NCBI RefSeq assembly: GCF_017315755.1
Contig: NZ_JAFLRJ010000036.1
Location: forward strand, 1-64,000
Length of the DNA: 64,000 nucleotides
Source: Streptomyces beijiangensis
GTDB lineage: Bacteria; Actinomycetota; Actinomycetes; Streptomycetales; Streptomycetaceae
Reading direction: 5' to 3'
A program made the position numbers and the translations under genes. Under the pieces are notes generated by a model. It had not been told where the DNA came from and did not search any database. It saw only the letters and a list, made by a program, of their open reading frames with translations. Positions 47,051 to 56,985 of this stretch are shown here, one piece after another. Within the stretch, counting starts at the first letter, position 1. Every line of letters starts with the position of its first letter.

Positions 47051-47792
47051 TTTCGGGGCAAACCCCACCTCCACACTCGCCCCCTGACGACAACGTCCAA
47101 GACCCGAGCAGACTACGAGACCTGGGCCGTGGTGCACATTTCGCCGTACTTGATGGTGCAGTCAGAGGAGTACGCCGACGCCAGGGACCTGACCGGCTAC
47201 CACTCGACGGACGCCATCGGCTCTGCCGGGTTGGGCATCACACGTTCCTGCGGACACGCCAGCCTTGGGCTCACCGGTTTCACCGCTTATTCCGAGATCC
47301 ATCCGCGGCCTTCGCGCTTTCTCTGAATAGGGCAGGGCCACCGCCAGGCGGCTCTACCGGGCTGGGGTTCGCTTCATGGTCGACGGGTAAACGTTCGACG
47401 CAGAAGGATGGGGCGCCGGCCGACGTCGAATTACCGCCATTGCGTTCCAGCGATAGTCGCTCGATTTTCAGTCGCTTGTGCGGAGTTCGAGGGAAATCCG
47501 CGTTGCTGAAGAGAGGATCGCGGAGGCGTACACGACAGGAAATGGGAAATGTGACGGCTGAATCCAGAGACAGGTTGCCGCTGCCCCGACGCAAGTGGCA
47601 GAGGCGATGGTGGTTATTCCCGTGGCGGCCACGGGTCCGCCTCCTTTCCGGAGGGGGTATCAGTCCACTGGTGCGGTGGGAGCCGGAACAGCCGAGCGGT
47701 GGTGACGAGCCGCGCCGACCAGCACGGACACCGCCTCCGCGAGGCGCCCCACGGGACAAGGGATGTGTGCCTGCGCAGGTCACGCCGGCCTT
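47051..47792. other. Stretch without a recognised gene
   Basis: 742 bp between the IS3 end and the membrane-protein gene. Frames are short or of the arginine/proline-rich kind produced by chance in GC-rich DNA. A plus-strand frame with MGNVTAESRDRLPLPRRKWQ (from about 47542) lacks an RBS and a recognisable domain. Probably decayed island DNA. Confidence 0.4.
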
Positions 47793-48212
47793 CTACGCCC
47801 CCTCAGAAGATCTGCACCCGATCGAGAAGGCGAAGAAGATTCCGCTCACGACAATGAGTGCGACCGCCAATACCGAACTGCTATGAAACACGTCTGTCCA
47901 TGCTGCGCTGTGGTCCGCTTGCGCTTGTGCGCGCAGTGCCATCCATACGAACGGAACAGCGAGCCACGCTGTCGCTGCCGCGCAGACACGGACGGCGGGT
48001 CGCAGTCTGCTAGTGCTGGAGGTGTTCCGGAAAATGAGGAGCGCCAGCGTCGCATGGACGGCGAAGTAGAACCAGAACGCAGGAAACGCGAGCCACCCGA
48101 GGCCGGACAGCCACCAGATGAGGGGCACCCCTCCCAGGATGGCAGCGAGTGCGGCGATACCCCAGAGCACCGCCGTGATGCGTAGTGCGGTGCGCAACAG
48201 GCCAATAGTCAT
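47793..48212 (-). CDS. Small four-helix membrane protein, unknown
   Basis: 139 residues with four hydrophobic segments (LRITAVLWGIAALAAILGG, LAFPAFWFYFAVHATLALLI, VRVCAAATAWLAVPFVWMAL, VLAVALIVVSGIFFAFSI). Start ATG 48212 has AAGGA 8 nt upstream; an ATG seven codons earlier lacks one. It is separated from the golvesin gene by a strong terminator. No family recognised. Confidence 0.65.
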   Translation of the reverse strand: MTIGLLRTALRITAVLWGIAALAAILGGVPLIWWLSGLGWLAFPAFWFYFAVHATLALLIFRNTSSTSRLRPAVRVCAAATAWLAVPFVWMALRAQAQADHSAAWTDVFHSSSVLAVALIVVSGIFFAFSIGCRSSEGA

Positions 48213-48236
48213 AAATGTGTCCTTGTGGTGCAAGAC

Positions 48237-48281
48237 GGCCTCTGGTGCCGACGCTGCTGTGCGGCGTCGGCACCAGAGGCC
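48237..48281. terminator. 18-bp perfect stem terminator
   Basis: Arms 48237-48254 and 48264-48281 are perfectly complementary, with a 9-nt loop. It lies 6 bp beyond the stop of the large golvesin-domain gene and ends that operon. Confidence 0.85.
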
Positions 48282-48287
48282 AGACGG

Positions 48288-51200
48288 CTAGTCGCCGTCG
48301 GGACCGGTGGTCATGTGAGTGGTCTTATCGTCACAATAGATCACTCGGGTGGGCGTCTCGTTCGTCGACGAGAGCGGTGGAACGGAGATGTTCCAGGGGT
48401 TTCCGCCGTTCCCACGTACCGCAATGTCACACTTTCCGTACGGATTGCCCGCATCGGATGTGATCCCGGGGATATTGGTGAAGTTGGAGAAGCTGCCGCG
48501 CTGTACCGGGCCGCTGGTCGACTTCCCCGTTTGGTCGATCATCGCGCCGTTGTGGTAGAGGTACAGGTCAGGCATGTATCCCTGGTACACGAGCCCGTAG
48601 GCAGGGCTGTTGTCGGCGTCGGGCACTGCCTGGGTGGACTTCACACTGCCATCGGCGCAGAAAGCGACGGACACGTTCTGCCAGATCGGCGGGGCCGCGT
48701 ACAACAGAGAGCCCGAGGCGCTGTTGACGTCGAACTCTCGGAAGAACATGTTATAGAAATCACCTGCAGTGTCGGCGACTTCCTGTGGTGCCTTGCCCGC
48801 GTCGACGGCCTTCTGAAGTTGGTCGACCCAGGCCTTGAAATTCTTGTCCGTGGTCGGGGCGCCGCCGAGCGGACGGTAGCCGTCGACACCGCCTCCGATG
48901 GACTTGGTGTTCAAGCACTGCCCGGAACTGTCGATGGTCGGGGTGCTGTAGTGCGGCAGGTAAGCACGCGCGCGCGTGAAGCCGGTCTGGAGTGGGTTGT
49001 CGACGTGAGTCGCACTGCCGGTGACCGTGTTGGCGTCGAGTTCGTCGAACGAGAGGTCGGGCATGGAGACCCCGGCGCTGCCGTAGTCGGCGACGGTGCC
49101 CTTGACGAACGAGACGACGAACGGGGCGATCTTGGTGTTTCCGACACGCCAGTTGACGTCGTAGTCCTGAGTTCCGGGAATGATCTTCCCGTCGTCTCCG
49201 GCGATGAAGTTGACGTTGATGTGCGTCTTATTCTTGTAGTCGAGATCGGAGGCGAACGCGGTGTCGGGCGCAGTGGAAGCACTGGGAACGGGGTTGTCGA
49301 ACCCCATCCACCGTGTGATCGACTTCGATCCGCTCGTGGCGGTGCCAGCCTCGGTGATCTGCTGCGACCAGGCCTGCATGGCCGCCTCGCTCTGCGCTCC
49401 CACGCACCCGGTGCTGAGCGTACTGCTGCAGGCAGGAAACTCGGTGAGTCCCTTCACCCTCGGCTTGCTGGCGTCGTACCAGGGTGCTCCGCCAGCGGTC
49501 TTGTTGCGGGCCCAGTCGTACAGCGTCTGCCGCGTGCGGATGGGGCTGTTGATGGTGCTGGGCGTGTTGGTGTCGAGGTTCTGATTGGGATCGATCGCTG
49601 ACACGGCATCGAACGTGTGGTGCACCTCATGGCCCGCGAACGGGACGAAGGCGAGTGCGTCGTAGGCAACGGCGCTGTCTCCGGAGGTCGCGTCGTCGGT
49701 GACGTTGCTCAGGGTGACCTTGGCGTTGGCTCCGAGTTGGAAGTATCCGACGGTGACCCAGCCGTTGCTGGCCTTGGTCTGGTCTACGACGCGCTCGTAG
49801 ACCTTGCCGGACTTCGTGGTGACCTCGTAGTGGGCGGACTTGGTGGTGTTGCCCAGGTAGGGGATGTAGGCCTGAACCTTGTAGACGTGGTCGCTCAGCT
49901 TCGAGGACCAGGCGCCGGTGGTGGTCAGCAGGTTGTCCCAGTTATTGGGCTGCCGGCCGTGGGAGAAGTAGTAGTGGCCGCCGAAGCCTCCGCCGATCTG
50001 GTGGAGGTCCTCCTTGGCCTCGTAGTGGTTCTCCTCGTCAGCAGCGAAGGAGAAGCCGAAGTTCCCCCCGCTGCTCCATCCCTTGGTCGAGCACCGGACG
50101 GACGGCACTGAGTCAGGGAGTTCGTCGACGAGAGTGGATCCGCTGGGCAGGGTCGAGGCATCACACGGGCCGGGGTTGGGATTGGCGCTTCCGGGTTCGC
50201 TGCGGACCGTCTTGTACGTCATGTACTCGTTGCCGCATTGGTTGGCGGTGCAGTCCTTCCACTTGGTGTCCTGGTTGTACCAGTGGGGGGTGTAGCAGGC
50301 CACGTCGTGACAGACCGGCGGTGCGAGCGGGTCGCATGAGTTGCTGGTGTCGCAGAACGCGCTCAGCGGAGGCCTGATCGCACTGGTGCGGTCGGTGGCG
50401 ACACTCCACCAGGCGGCGGAGTAGCCATGGGTGTTGCCGCTGTTCTTCACACCGTTGTCGTCGTAGGAGCGTCCGGTGTCGAGGGGGAAGGCACCCCAGC
50501 CCATCACCTTCTCCTCGTACGGCCAGTTCTGCGGCTTGGCCGCGTCGGCGTAGTGGTTGTTGTCGAGGAAGGCGAGGCGGTCGGCCGGGTACTTGGGGTT
50601 GGCCGGGTTGTTGCCCCAGCCGAGGCCCCAGCGGCCGGACGGGTCGCTGCCAGGAAGGTTGAAGCCGGCGTTGTAGTTCCAGACCGCGGCGAACCAGTTC
50701 TCCGGCCGGGACGGATCGTCGTTGTTGACCTTGATCGTGGAACCGGCGGCGTGGAGCTCGTTCCACTTCTTGGCGAGGATCTGCGCCGAGTACGAGATGC
50801 CGGTGGCGTAGTCGAGGGCGACAGCCCGCTGCTGATCCGCGGGCAGGATCTTCTCGTTGGGCTTGGGGTGGCCGGCCTTGCGCATGCCGTCGGTGGCCTG
50901 GCCGATGCCATAGCCGCAGTCGGCCTTGTCCCAGTTGATCTTCCAGATGCGGTTCGGGTCGTAGCCGTCGGTGCCGGCGTAGATGTTGGTGCCGTAGTAG
51001 TTGCCGATGAGCGGATTGCCGTACTCGCCCGGCTCCGCATGTGAGGAGGCCTGCCACAGGTTGGACTCCTGGGCGAGGACTCCGAGCATCACCTGCGCCG
51101 GGATGTTACCGCCGGTGGTCAGGCCGACCTGGGGGAACATTCCCTGGGGCGACCAGGCGGGCAGCCCCGAGTGGCGCCAGTCGGCGGGCCGGCTGGCATT

Positions 51201-52625
51201 GGCGGAGGTCAGCAGTCCCCTGACGGCCATGTCGGCGGCCCATTCAACCTGGTTGGGGGTCGGCTGGTACACCTGAGTGTTCGGGTCGTTGCGCGGAACC
51301 GCGCAGTAGCCGTCCTGGTCGACCGGGTCCGACGACGACTCGCTCGATGCCAGCATGGCGCGGGAAGATTTCTCCGCGGCGCTCTTGCCAGTTGCGCTCG
51401 CACCGCCGACGACGTAGGGGAGGATCGGGGAGGGCTTCACACCGTCCGCCTCATGCGCCGAGGAGGCCTTAGGCGAGACGGCGAAGGACAGGTCCTTGCC
51501 TGTGGCGGTGGCGGTCGCCTTGATGTCGACGGTCTCCGGCGCGGCGGTCTGGGCACGCTGCAGCGGGTTGGCGACCTTGTCGGCGAGGTGACGCGGAGTG
51601 GACCGGGTGATGGCCAGCCCGCCCTTGGTCGAGAGGTCGGCCTGCGCCGGCGCGTCGATCCGGCGCACCGTCTTCGGCAGCGCCCCCGTCACCTTGGCGT
51701 TGCCGGACAGCAGCACCTGACCGTGGGCCCCCTGCGACAGCCCGACGTCGCCCAGCTTGCCGGTGCCGAGGGTGGACACCTTCCTGCCACTGAGGTGCTT
51801 GACCGCGACCGTGGTGGCGGAAGGGTCGATGAAGGTGACGTCACCGCTGCTGTCGGGGCGCAGACGCAGGGCGTTGCCGTGGGTATGAGCCGCCACGGTC
51901 GTGTGCCCCTTGCGGTCCAGGCGGAGCAGTCGCCGCTCGTCGGAGGCGACGATGGTGCTGCCCACCGGCACGGCCGAAGTGGCCTGGCCTTGCAGGGAGT
52001 TGGTGGCGATGACCTTGCCAGTGACGGCGTCAACGGTCTGCAGTTGGGTCTGGTCGCCCTTGGCGGTGCTGGAGGCCTGGGTGATGACCGCCGTCTCGGC
52101 GCTGCCGCATCCGGGGTCGAAGTAGGCCAGGCTGGCATTGACCGCGACCTTGGTGACCGCGCCGGTGTCGAGGTCGACGACGGCGGTGAAGGCTCCCCGG
52201 TCATACAGGTCTGCGTTGTTGGTGAAGGACCGGGGCGCGTACGCGACGACGGCGCGCTTGCCGGAACCCGTAACGCAGGCGTTGCCGACCCACTGGTCGG
52301 CCGAGAGGCCAGGCTCGGCCAGGGTCGCCACGGTCCGCCAGTGGTAGGCGTCCTTCGCGTCGGCGACCAGGATATGGAGGCCGGTGGCGTCACCGGCGGT
52401 GCTCCACGCCCGGTCGCCCGACGCCGTCCCGTCCTTGCCGAGCAGCTCGGTCCGCTTGGCAACGGGTATCCCGGCCGGATCCGGCTTCGCCGCGCTGGTG
52501 TTGGCGGTGGGTGGTTTCGCCGGGGCCGGGGTGCCGGCCCAGGCGGAAGCCTGGACCAAGCCGGTCAGGGTTGCCCCAGCAGCCAGCGCCGCCAGCGGGG
52601 CTCTCGCTCTCTTGCGGAATCTCAA
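48288..52625 (-). CDS. Giant secreted protein with lytic-transglycosylase-like and golvesin/Xly domains
   Basis: 1445-residue exported protein. TTG 52625 has GAGGAG 5 nt away and gives an ideal signal peptide (MRFRKRARAPLAALAAGATL... ASAWA). An upstream ATG at 52670 sits in a hairpin loop and would spoil it. Residues 60-330 look like repeat blades. Near 510-660 AQESNLWQASS and YGIGQATDGM resemble a transglycosylase fold with the catalytic-type Glu. Near 905-1000 VYKVQAYIPYLGNTTKSAHY is a golvesin C-terminal/Xly CBD-like domain. Aromatic, Asn-rich segments suggest cell-wall or glycan binding. It lies 194 bp downstream of the ABC operon, on the same strand. Confidence 0.85.
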   Translation of the reverse strand: MRFRKRARAPLAALAAGATLTGLVQASAWAGTPAPAKPPTANTSAAKPDPAGIPVAKRTELLGKDGTASGDRAWSTAGDATGLHILVADAKDAYHWRTVATLAEPGLSADQWVGNACVTGSGKRAVVAYAPRSFTNNADLYDRGAFTAVVDLDTGAVTKVAVNASLAYFDPGCGSAETAVITQASSTAKGDQTQLQTVDAVTGKVIATNSLQGQATSAVPVGSTIVASDERRLLRLDRKGHTTVAAHTHGNALRLRPDSSGDVTFIDPSATTVAVKHLSGRKVSTLGTGKLGDVGLSQGAHGQVLLSGNAKVTGALPKTVRRIDAPAQADLSTKGGLAITRSTPRHLADKVANPLQRAQTAAPETVDIKATATATGKDLSFAVSPKASSAHEADGVKPSPILPYVVGGASATGKSAAEKSSRAMLASSESSSDPVDQDGYCAVPRNDPNTQVYQPTPNQVEWAADMAVRGLLTSANASRPADWRHSGLPAWSPQGMFPQVGLTTGGNIPAQVMLGVLAQESNLWQASSHAEPGEYGNPLIGNYYGTNIYAGTDGYDPNRIWKINWDKADCGYGIGQATDGMRKAGHPKPNEKILPADQQRAVALDYATGISYSAQILAKKWNELHAAGSTIKVNNDDPSRPENWFAAVWNYNAGFNLPGSDPSGRWGLGWGNNPANPKYPADRLAFLDNNHYADAAKPQNWPYEEKVMGWGAFPLDTGRSYDDNGVKNSGNTHGYSAAWWSVATDRTSAIRPPLSAFCDTSNSCDPLAPPVCHDVACYTPHWYNQDTKWKDCTANQCGNEYMTYKTVRSEPGSANPNPGPCDASTLPSGSTLVDELPDSVPSVRCSTKGWSSGGNFGFSFAADEENHYEAKEDLHQIGGGFGGHYYFSHGRQPNNWDNLLTTTGAWSSKLSDHVYKVQAYIPYLGNTTKSAHYEVTTKSGKVYERVVDQTKASNGWVTVGYFQLGANAKVTLSNVTDDATSGDSAVAYDALAFVPFAGHEVHHTFDAVSAIDPNQNLDTNTPSTINSPIRTRQTLYDWARNKTAGGAPWYDASKPRVKGLTEFPACSSTLSTGCVGAQSEAAMQAWSQQITEAGTATSGSKSITRWMGFDNPVPSASTAPDTAFASDLDYKNKTHINVNFIAGDDGKIIPGTQDYDVNWRVGNTKIAPFVVSFVKGTVADYGSAGVSMPDLSFDELDANTVTGSATHVDNPLQTGFTRARAYLPHYSTPTIDSSGQCLNTKSIGGGVDGYRPLGGAPTTDKNFKAWVDQLQKAVDAGKAPQEVADTAGDFYNMFFREFDVNSASGSLLYAAPPIWQNVSVAFCADGSVKSTQAVPDADNSPAYGLVYQGYMPDLYLYHNGAMIDQTGKSTSGPVQRGSFSNFTNIPGITSDAGNPYGKCDIAVRGNGGNPWNISVPPLSSTNETPTRVIYCDDKTTHMTTGPDGD

Positions 52626-52651
52626 CGAATCTCCTCTGGGAAGATCCCGTG

Positions 52652-52691
52652 CCATATCGGCGCGGGACATACCGCTCCCGCGCCGATATGG
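52652..52691. promoter_or_regulatory. 16-bp perfect inverted repeat just upstream of the golvesin gene
   Basis: Arms 52652-52667 and 52676-52691 with an 8-nt loop, 27 bp before the TTG start. It could be a terminator for the operon upstream, an operator, or a 5'-UTR stabiliser. Confidence 0.55.
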
Positions 52692-52818
52692 CGCGGGAGC
52701 GGAAGTTCAAATGAATGCGGTTGACCGTGGACGAGCGGCTAGCCAGCGTCCGGGCAGACGGGCCGTGACTTGAACTGCGCTGGACGTGTCGCGAGCGGGA
52801 ATCGTCAGCCCGTCTAGT

Positions 52819-54075
52819 TCAGCGGCGGAGCGCCTCAGCCGGTGTGATCCGCGAGGCTCTCCATGCCGGATACAGGCCCGCCAGCAGCCCGGTTGCCAGG
52901 CCAATCGCTGGCGCTACGGCGAGGGTCATCGGATCGACGACGGGCGTCCACTCGCGGACTGCCGAGACACAGACCACGGTTGCGGTGCCGATCGAGGTAC
53001 CCATCAGGCCACCGATGAGTCCCAACGCTGCGGACTCGGTCAGGAACTGGAGAGTAATGTGGCGGCCGCGTGCGCCGAGTGCTCGCCGTAGACCGATCTC
53101 TCCGGTGCGCTCCATGACGGCGACGAGGGTGGTGTTGGCGATACCGACGGCGCCGATCACCAGGCAGACCGCCGCGAGGATGAGAAACAGCTGACTGAGG
53201 TCACTGCCTACCGCCGTTCGCAGCGACTTGGGGTCGGGTGGCGGGACGGCGTTGAAGTACTCGGGATGTTCTGGGCGCAGGGCAACCGCAGCCTCGTGGG
53301 CAACCTGTGATGCGGCACCAAGTTGGGTGGAGATCAGCATCTGTGCACGTGAGTCCGTCGGGGGCCCCCAGATGCGCTCTGCTGTGGCACGGGGAACCAC
53401 GATCGACATCAGCAACTCCGGTTTGCGGTCCACGTCCTTGACGATGCCGATCACAGTGAATGGAACATCGCCGATAAAGATGGCCGGGTTGGTACGCAGA
53501 GTGGTGATGCCCAGTCGGGCGGCGGTGGCCGCGCCCAGGACAGCGACTTGCTGGTGGTGCTGCTCGTGAAATTCGCTGAAGGAACGGCCTTGAGCGAACC
53601 GGGAGTTCGCTGCAGCCAGCACCCCGGGGGAGGCAGCGATCACCTGAGTCTGAGCATCGGCCCCATTGGTAATCCCGAGCGGAGCAGACCGGACTGGTTC
53701 CTCGGGTCCGAGCCGGACCCTCCAATAGACGCCGGCAGCATCGACTCCGTTGAGATGGCCAATCCGTGCATCCGCATCCTTTGGGAAGGCCAGGTGCACC
53801 CGCGCGGAATCCTGTCCGCCGGTGTCCTGCACATTGACCTCGGTCGCGGTGAGCTTGTTGAAACGGGTGTCGATCTGGGAGGCCGCGGTCCCGGTGAGCC
53901 CAAGGACCGCGATGAACGCTCCTACGCCCAGCACGGTACCCAGCGCGGTCAGGATGGATCGGGCCGGGCGCTGGAGGATTCCCGCTATCGCCTCAGCGAG
54001 CAGGTCCCTCAGCGCAAGACGGGAGCGGCTAATCGCGTAGGTCTCGGCGTGGCGCCGACGGTGTGCTCTTTTCAC
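52819..54075 (-). CDS. MacB/FtsX-type ABC transporter permease
   Basis: 418 residues: one N-terminal membrane segment (ILTALGTVLGVGAFIAVLGL), a large extracytoplasmic MacB-PCD-like domain (about 60-280), then three C-terminal membrane segments with the family motif GEIGLRRALGARGRHITLQF. The end is RASRITPAEALRR, typical of FtsX permeases. GTG 54075 overlaps the ATPase stop by 4 nt. It likely acts with the adjacent ATPase and adaptor as a mechanotransmission-type exporter or extractor. Confidence 0.9.
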   Translation of the reverse strand: MKRAHRRRHAETYAISRSRLALRDLLAEAIAGILQRPARSILTALGTVLGVGAFIAVLGLTGTAASQIDTRFNKLTATEVNVQDTGGQDSARVHLAFPKDADARIGHLNGVDAAGVYWRVRLGPEEPVRSAPLGITNGADAQTQVIAASPGVLAAANSRFAQGRSFSEFHEQHHQQVAVLGAATAARLGITTLRTNPAIFIGDVPFTVIGIVKDVDRKPELLMSIVVPRATAERIWGPPTDSRAQMLISTQLGAASQVAHEAAVALRPEHPEYFNAVPPPDPKSLRTAVGSDLSQLFLILAAVCLVIGAVGIANTTLVAVMERTGEIGLRRALGARGRHITLQFLTESAALGLIGGLMGTSIGTATVVCVSAVREWTPVVDPMTLAVAPAIGLATGLLAGLYPAWRASRITPAEALRR

Positions 54076-54785
54076 GCGATCACCTGATGAGGGATCTGCT
54101 CCGTCAGCAGTCCGTCGTGGATGGTCACAGTGCGCTGCCCCTGTGCCGCGACGTGGGCGTCGTGAGTGATGACAACGATGGTCATGCCGTCCTGGTGGAG
54201 GCCGTGAAGGAGGTCCAGCACCGAAGAGGCCGTCCGTGAGTCGAGATTGCCGGTCGGTTCGTCGCACAGCAGGAGCGAAGGATCGGCGACCAGTGCCCGC
54301 GCGATCGCTACGCGTTGGCGCTCACCGCCGGAGAGTTGAGTCGGTAGCGAATGAAGACGGTGTGCAAGACCAACCCTCCGCAGCACAGTCTCCGCCCGGA
54401 CACGTCGTTCACGACGGGGCAGTCGCTGGTAAAGCATGGCGAGCTCGACGTTTTCAAGGGCGCTGCGATGCGTCAGAAGATGAAACGACTGAAAGACGAA
54501 GCCGATCCGTTCACTGCGAAGGGCGGCACGGTTCGCCTCACTCACGGCACCGGTATCGATGCCGTCCAAGAGATACGTTCCATGTGTCGGCGCATCGAGG
54601 AGGCCGACAATGTTCAGGAGTGTCGATTTCCCGGATCCGGACGGCCCTACCACGGTGACGAACTCGCCTTGGCCGATCCGTAGGTCACACGGCTGGAGCG
54701 CCGCGACGGTGGGAGGTCCGGGGTAGGTGAGGCCGACCGCGTTGAAGTCGACGACAGGTTCTCCGACCTGGAATGCCCTGGTCAT
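54072..54785 (-). CDS. MacB/LolD-type ABC transporter ATPase
   Basis: 237 residues: Walker A VGPSGSGKST, Q-loop FVFQSFHLL, signature LSGGERQR, Walker B LLLCDEPTGNLD, and the H-loop His in ITHD. The closest class is the LolD/MacB ATPases that partner with FtsX-like permeases. It overlaps neighbours on both sides by 4 nt within a four-gene operon. Confidence 0.94.
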   Translation of the reverse strand: MTRAFQVGEPVVDFNAVGLTYPGPPTVAALQPCDLRIGQGEFVTVVGPSGSGKSTLLNIVGLLDAPTHGTYLLDGIDTGAVSEANRAALRSERIGFVFQSFHLLTHRSALENVELAMLYQRLPRRERRVRAETVLRRVGLAHRLHSLPTQLSGGERQRVAIARALVADPSLLLCDEPTGNLDSRTASSVLDLLHGLHQDGMTIVVITHDAHVAAQGQRTVTIHDGLLTEQIPHQVIA

Positions 54786-56065
54786 GACTGCCCAGCGGTG
54801 ACGGGTGCTTGGACGCCCACCACGACCTGGTCGCCCTGGGCGATGTGATCCGAGCCTTCGGGGGTGATCTGCACGTAACCGTCTCCGGTCATCCCGACCC
54901 GAACAGCAACGCGGCGCTCCTGATTGTCCGCTCGTACCGTCACGGTCGTCAGTCCGTCAGCGCCGGCTGAAATCGCCGAGGTGGGTACAGCCAGTACTTT
55001 GTCCTGCGACGATGCGGCGACGATGGTCAGACGTACATCTGCACCGTTGAAGTCTGCAGAGAGCGCCTTGGACGGCTTGATCCGCACGGCATAGGTTTCG
55101 CCGCTCTGCTCAGAGTCCCCTTCGTGAGCCTTGGTAGGGGACTTGGCGACCGAGATGACCGTTCCTGTGGCCTGCTTTCCCGTCACCTCGGACAGGACTT
55201 GCACACTCTGCCCGGCACGGATCAAGTCTTTCTCATATGACGCGACGGAACCGTCGATCATGAGGGTGCCCGACGTGACCGACAGCAGGGTTCCATTCGC
55301 GTCGCCTCCCACCTTGGCCCCCACTGTGTCGACGCGCGCCAAGCTTGAGCGTACGAACGTCACCTCCGACATGGGCACGCCAGACCCCTGCTTGGCTGTT
55401 CTCTGTGCTGCGTCGTCTGTGGTTTGCGGCTTCTGCGATACCTCTGATGTGGCGGGGGCATAGCCGATTGCCCGGTAGTAGCGGGTCACCGCGTGTTCGG
55501 TCCCCGGGCCGAACACGCCCACGGTGTCCCCACTCGAGGCGTATCCGATGCGGGAGAGTGCACGCTGTAGTTGCGTGACGTCCTCCCCGCTCATGCCGGG
55601 CATCAGATCGCGGTAGGCCGGAAGATCGCCCTGCAGGATGAACATCGGGCGCCCCGAGACTTCCAACAGCACCTGCCCGGGGCTGAGAGTCCCCCCCGGG
55701 GCGATCTTCACTTTGGTGACGACGGACCGGCCCACGTCCTTGGCCGATCCCGTGCTGGCGATGTCAGTGCGCTGCGAGGCCGTCACAGTGCCGCGGGTCA
55801 CCACAGACTGTGCAAGCACCTTGCGTACCACCGGTGCTGTCAACACATCGGGCTGTGGTGCCGCAGAATCCGCAGCAGCCTGTGCCGGCGACTTGATGAG
55901 CATCGCAGCACCAGCACCAGCACCCGTACACAGCAGGCATCCGACTATCACCGCCAGTAGGGCACGTCGTCGTCGGACGAGTCCGCGTGCTCGAGTCGGT
56001 TCACAGGCCGACGCCGCGATCGAGGAATCCGTTTCGTTCCTGGTGTCGACGTCGTTCCGTGTCAC
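54782..56065 (-). CDS. Membrane-fusion/adaptor-like protein with peptidoglycan-binding domain
   Basis: 427 residues. Membrane segment LLAVIVGCLLCTGAGAGAAM near 36-56. It is followed by a HlyD-like barrel interrupted by a peptidoglycan-binding domain (about 148-205, MSGEDVTQLQRALSRIGYAS), then barrel strands with AVPTSAISAGADGLTTVTVR. This layout is found in Gram-positive adaptors of MacAB-like transporters. GTG 56065 overlaps the lipoprotein stop by 4 nt. Confidence 0.88.
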   Translation of the reverse strand: MTRNDVDTRNETDSSIAASACEPTRARGLVRRRRALLAVIVGCLLCTGAGAGAAMLIKSPAQAAADSAAPQPDVLTAPVVRKVLAQSVVTRGTVTASQRTDIASTGSAKDVGRSVVTKVKIAPGGTLSPGQVLLEVSGRPMFILQGDLPAYRDLMPGMSGEDVTQLQRALSRIGYASSGDTVGVFGPGTEHAVTRYYRAIGYAPATSEVSQKPQTTDDAAQRTAKQGSGVPMSEVTFVRSSLARVDTVGAKVGGDANGTLLSVTSGTLMIDGSVASYEKDLIRAGQSVQVLSEVTGKQATGTVISVAKSPTKAHEGDSEQSGETYAVRIKPSKALSADFNGADVRLTIVAASSQDKVLAVPTSAISAGADGLTTVTVRADNQERRVAVRVGMTGDGYVQITPEGSDHIAQGDQVVVGVQAPVTAGQS

Positions 56066-56985
56066 CGTGTCCCCGCAATAACACTGGCTGCCTTCTTCAC
56101 TGCGGCGTCGAGGGCCTTGGACTCGTGGTCCAATAGTTCGGCCTTATTCTCAATTGCCTTGTTCTGGAGGGTTGTCTCGGCGTCGAACCAGATCTTCGCA
56201 ACATTTGTCTTGTTGCGACAGTCGATGTCAGTGGTAGCTGTTGCGATCTCCAGAGCTGTCACGTCCGGCGAACCGAAACGCGGGTCATCGCTGGCGTCAA
56301 GAGGTGCGGCGTAGTTATACCCACTCGCCTTCATGCACGCAGACCATGCCCCGAAGGCTTTCACCACATGAGCATCCGCCTTAGATTTCACGAATGCTTC
56401 TGCGCTTATTTCTTGGGCTGTGTTCGTTTGGACGGCCTGAGCGCCTATCCGCCTATCCGCCTGCCCCATACAGCCGCCTTCGGGAACCTTCTTCCCGTTT
56501 ACGGCCTTGACGCCACTGCCGTCCAGTGTTTGGGAATCCGCGCCCCCCGTCAAGTTGTCAACGGCCCCTGCATTGATTGCATTGTCGTAAGCGGCTTGGT
56601 CATTGGCATCCGGCTTATACCCCCGAACCTTCGCCAAAGCCAGATCGTGGATTCCGTACCGCCAGTCGACGAGAGTCTTCCCGCCGATCTTGGGGAGGTC
56701 TGGGGCCGGAGCCCAGGTGAAACCAAAACCCTTCATGCAATCGCCGATGAGCTGCTTCCTGGCCTGAGAAATCTGCGCCTTCGCGCTATCGGAAGGAAGG
56801 TAGCCTTGGATGGGAAGGGTCCAAGTGGACGGGTCTTTCTCATCGAACGGAACCGCCGGGGAGGGCAATATTCTTGTCGGCTTAGTGCTGGATTCTGTGT
56901 CCGACCCCGCGCATCCTGTCACGACCGCAAGGGTTGCCACAGAAAGCGAAACCGCAAGCATGTGATTCTTCAAACGATAGTTCAT
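56062..56985 (-). CDS. Secreted lipoprotein, first gene of the ABC operon
   Basis: 307 residues with a lipoprotein signal: basic start, hydrophobic core SLSVATLAVV and lipobox VTGC (Cys25 lipidated). The mature part is mixed alpha/beta with two Cys pairs and no recognised domain. ATG 56985 has GGAAG upstream; a TTG one codon before is possible. It is the lead gene of four coupled genes, and probably the substrate-binding or accessory subunit of the transporter. Base composition is lower in GC than the flanking chromosome. Confidence 0.8.
   Translation of the reverse strand: MNYRLKNHMLAVSLSVATLAVVTGCAGSDTESSTKPTRILPSPAVPFDEKDPSTWTLPIQGYLPSDSAKAQISQARKQLIGDCMKGFGFTWAPAPDLPKIGGKTLVDWRYGIHDLALAKVRGYKPDANDQAAYDNAINAGAVDNLTGGADSQTLDGSGVKAVNGKKVPEGGCMGQADRRIGAQAVQTNTAQEISAEAFVKSKADAHVVKAFGAWSACMKASGYNYAAPLDASDDPRFGSPDVTALEIATATTDIDCRNKTNVAKIWFDAETTLQNKAIENKAELLDHESKALDAAVKKAASVIAGTR

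Noticed and set aside
47440-47886. 148-residue plus-strand frame after the IS3 end
   Set aside because: No RBS, composition of chance GC-rich frames, and it overlaps the membrane-protein gene on the other strand.
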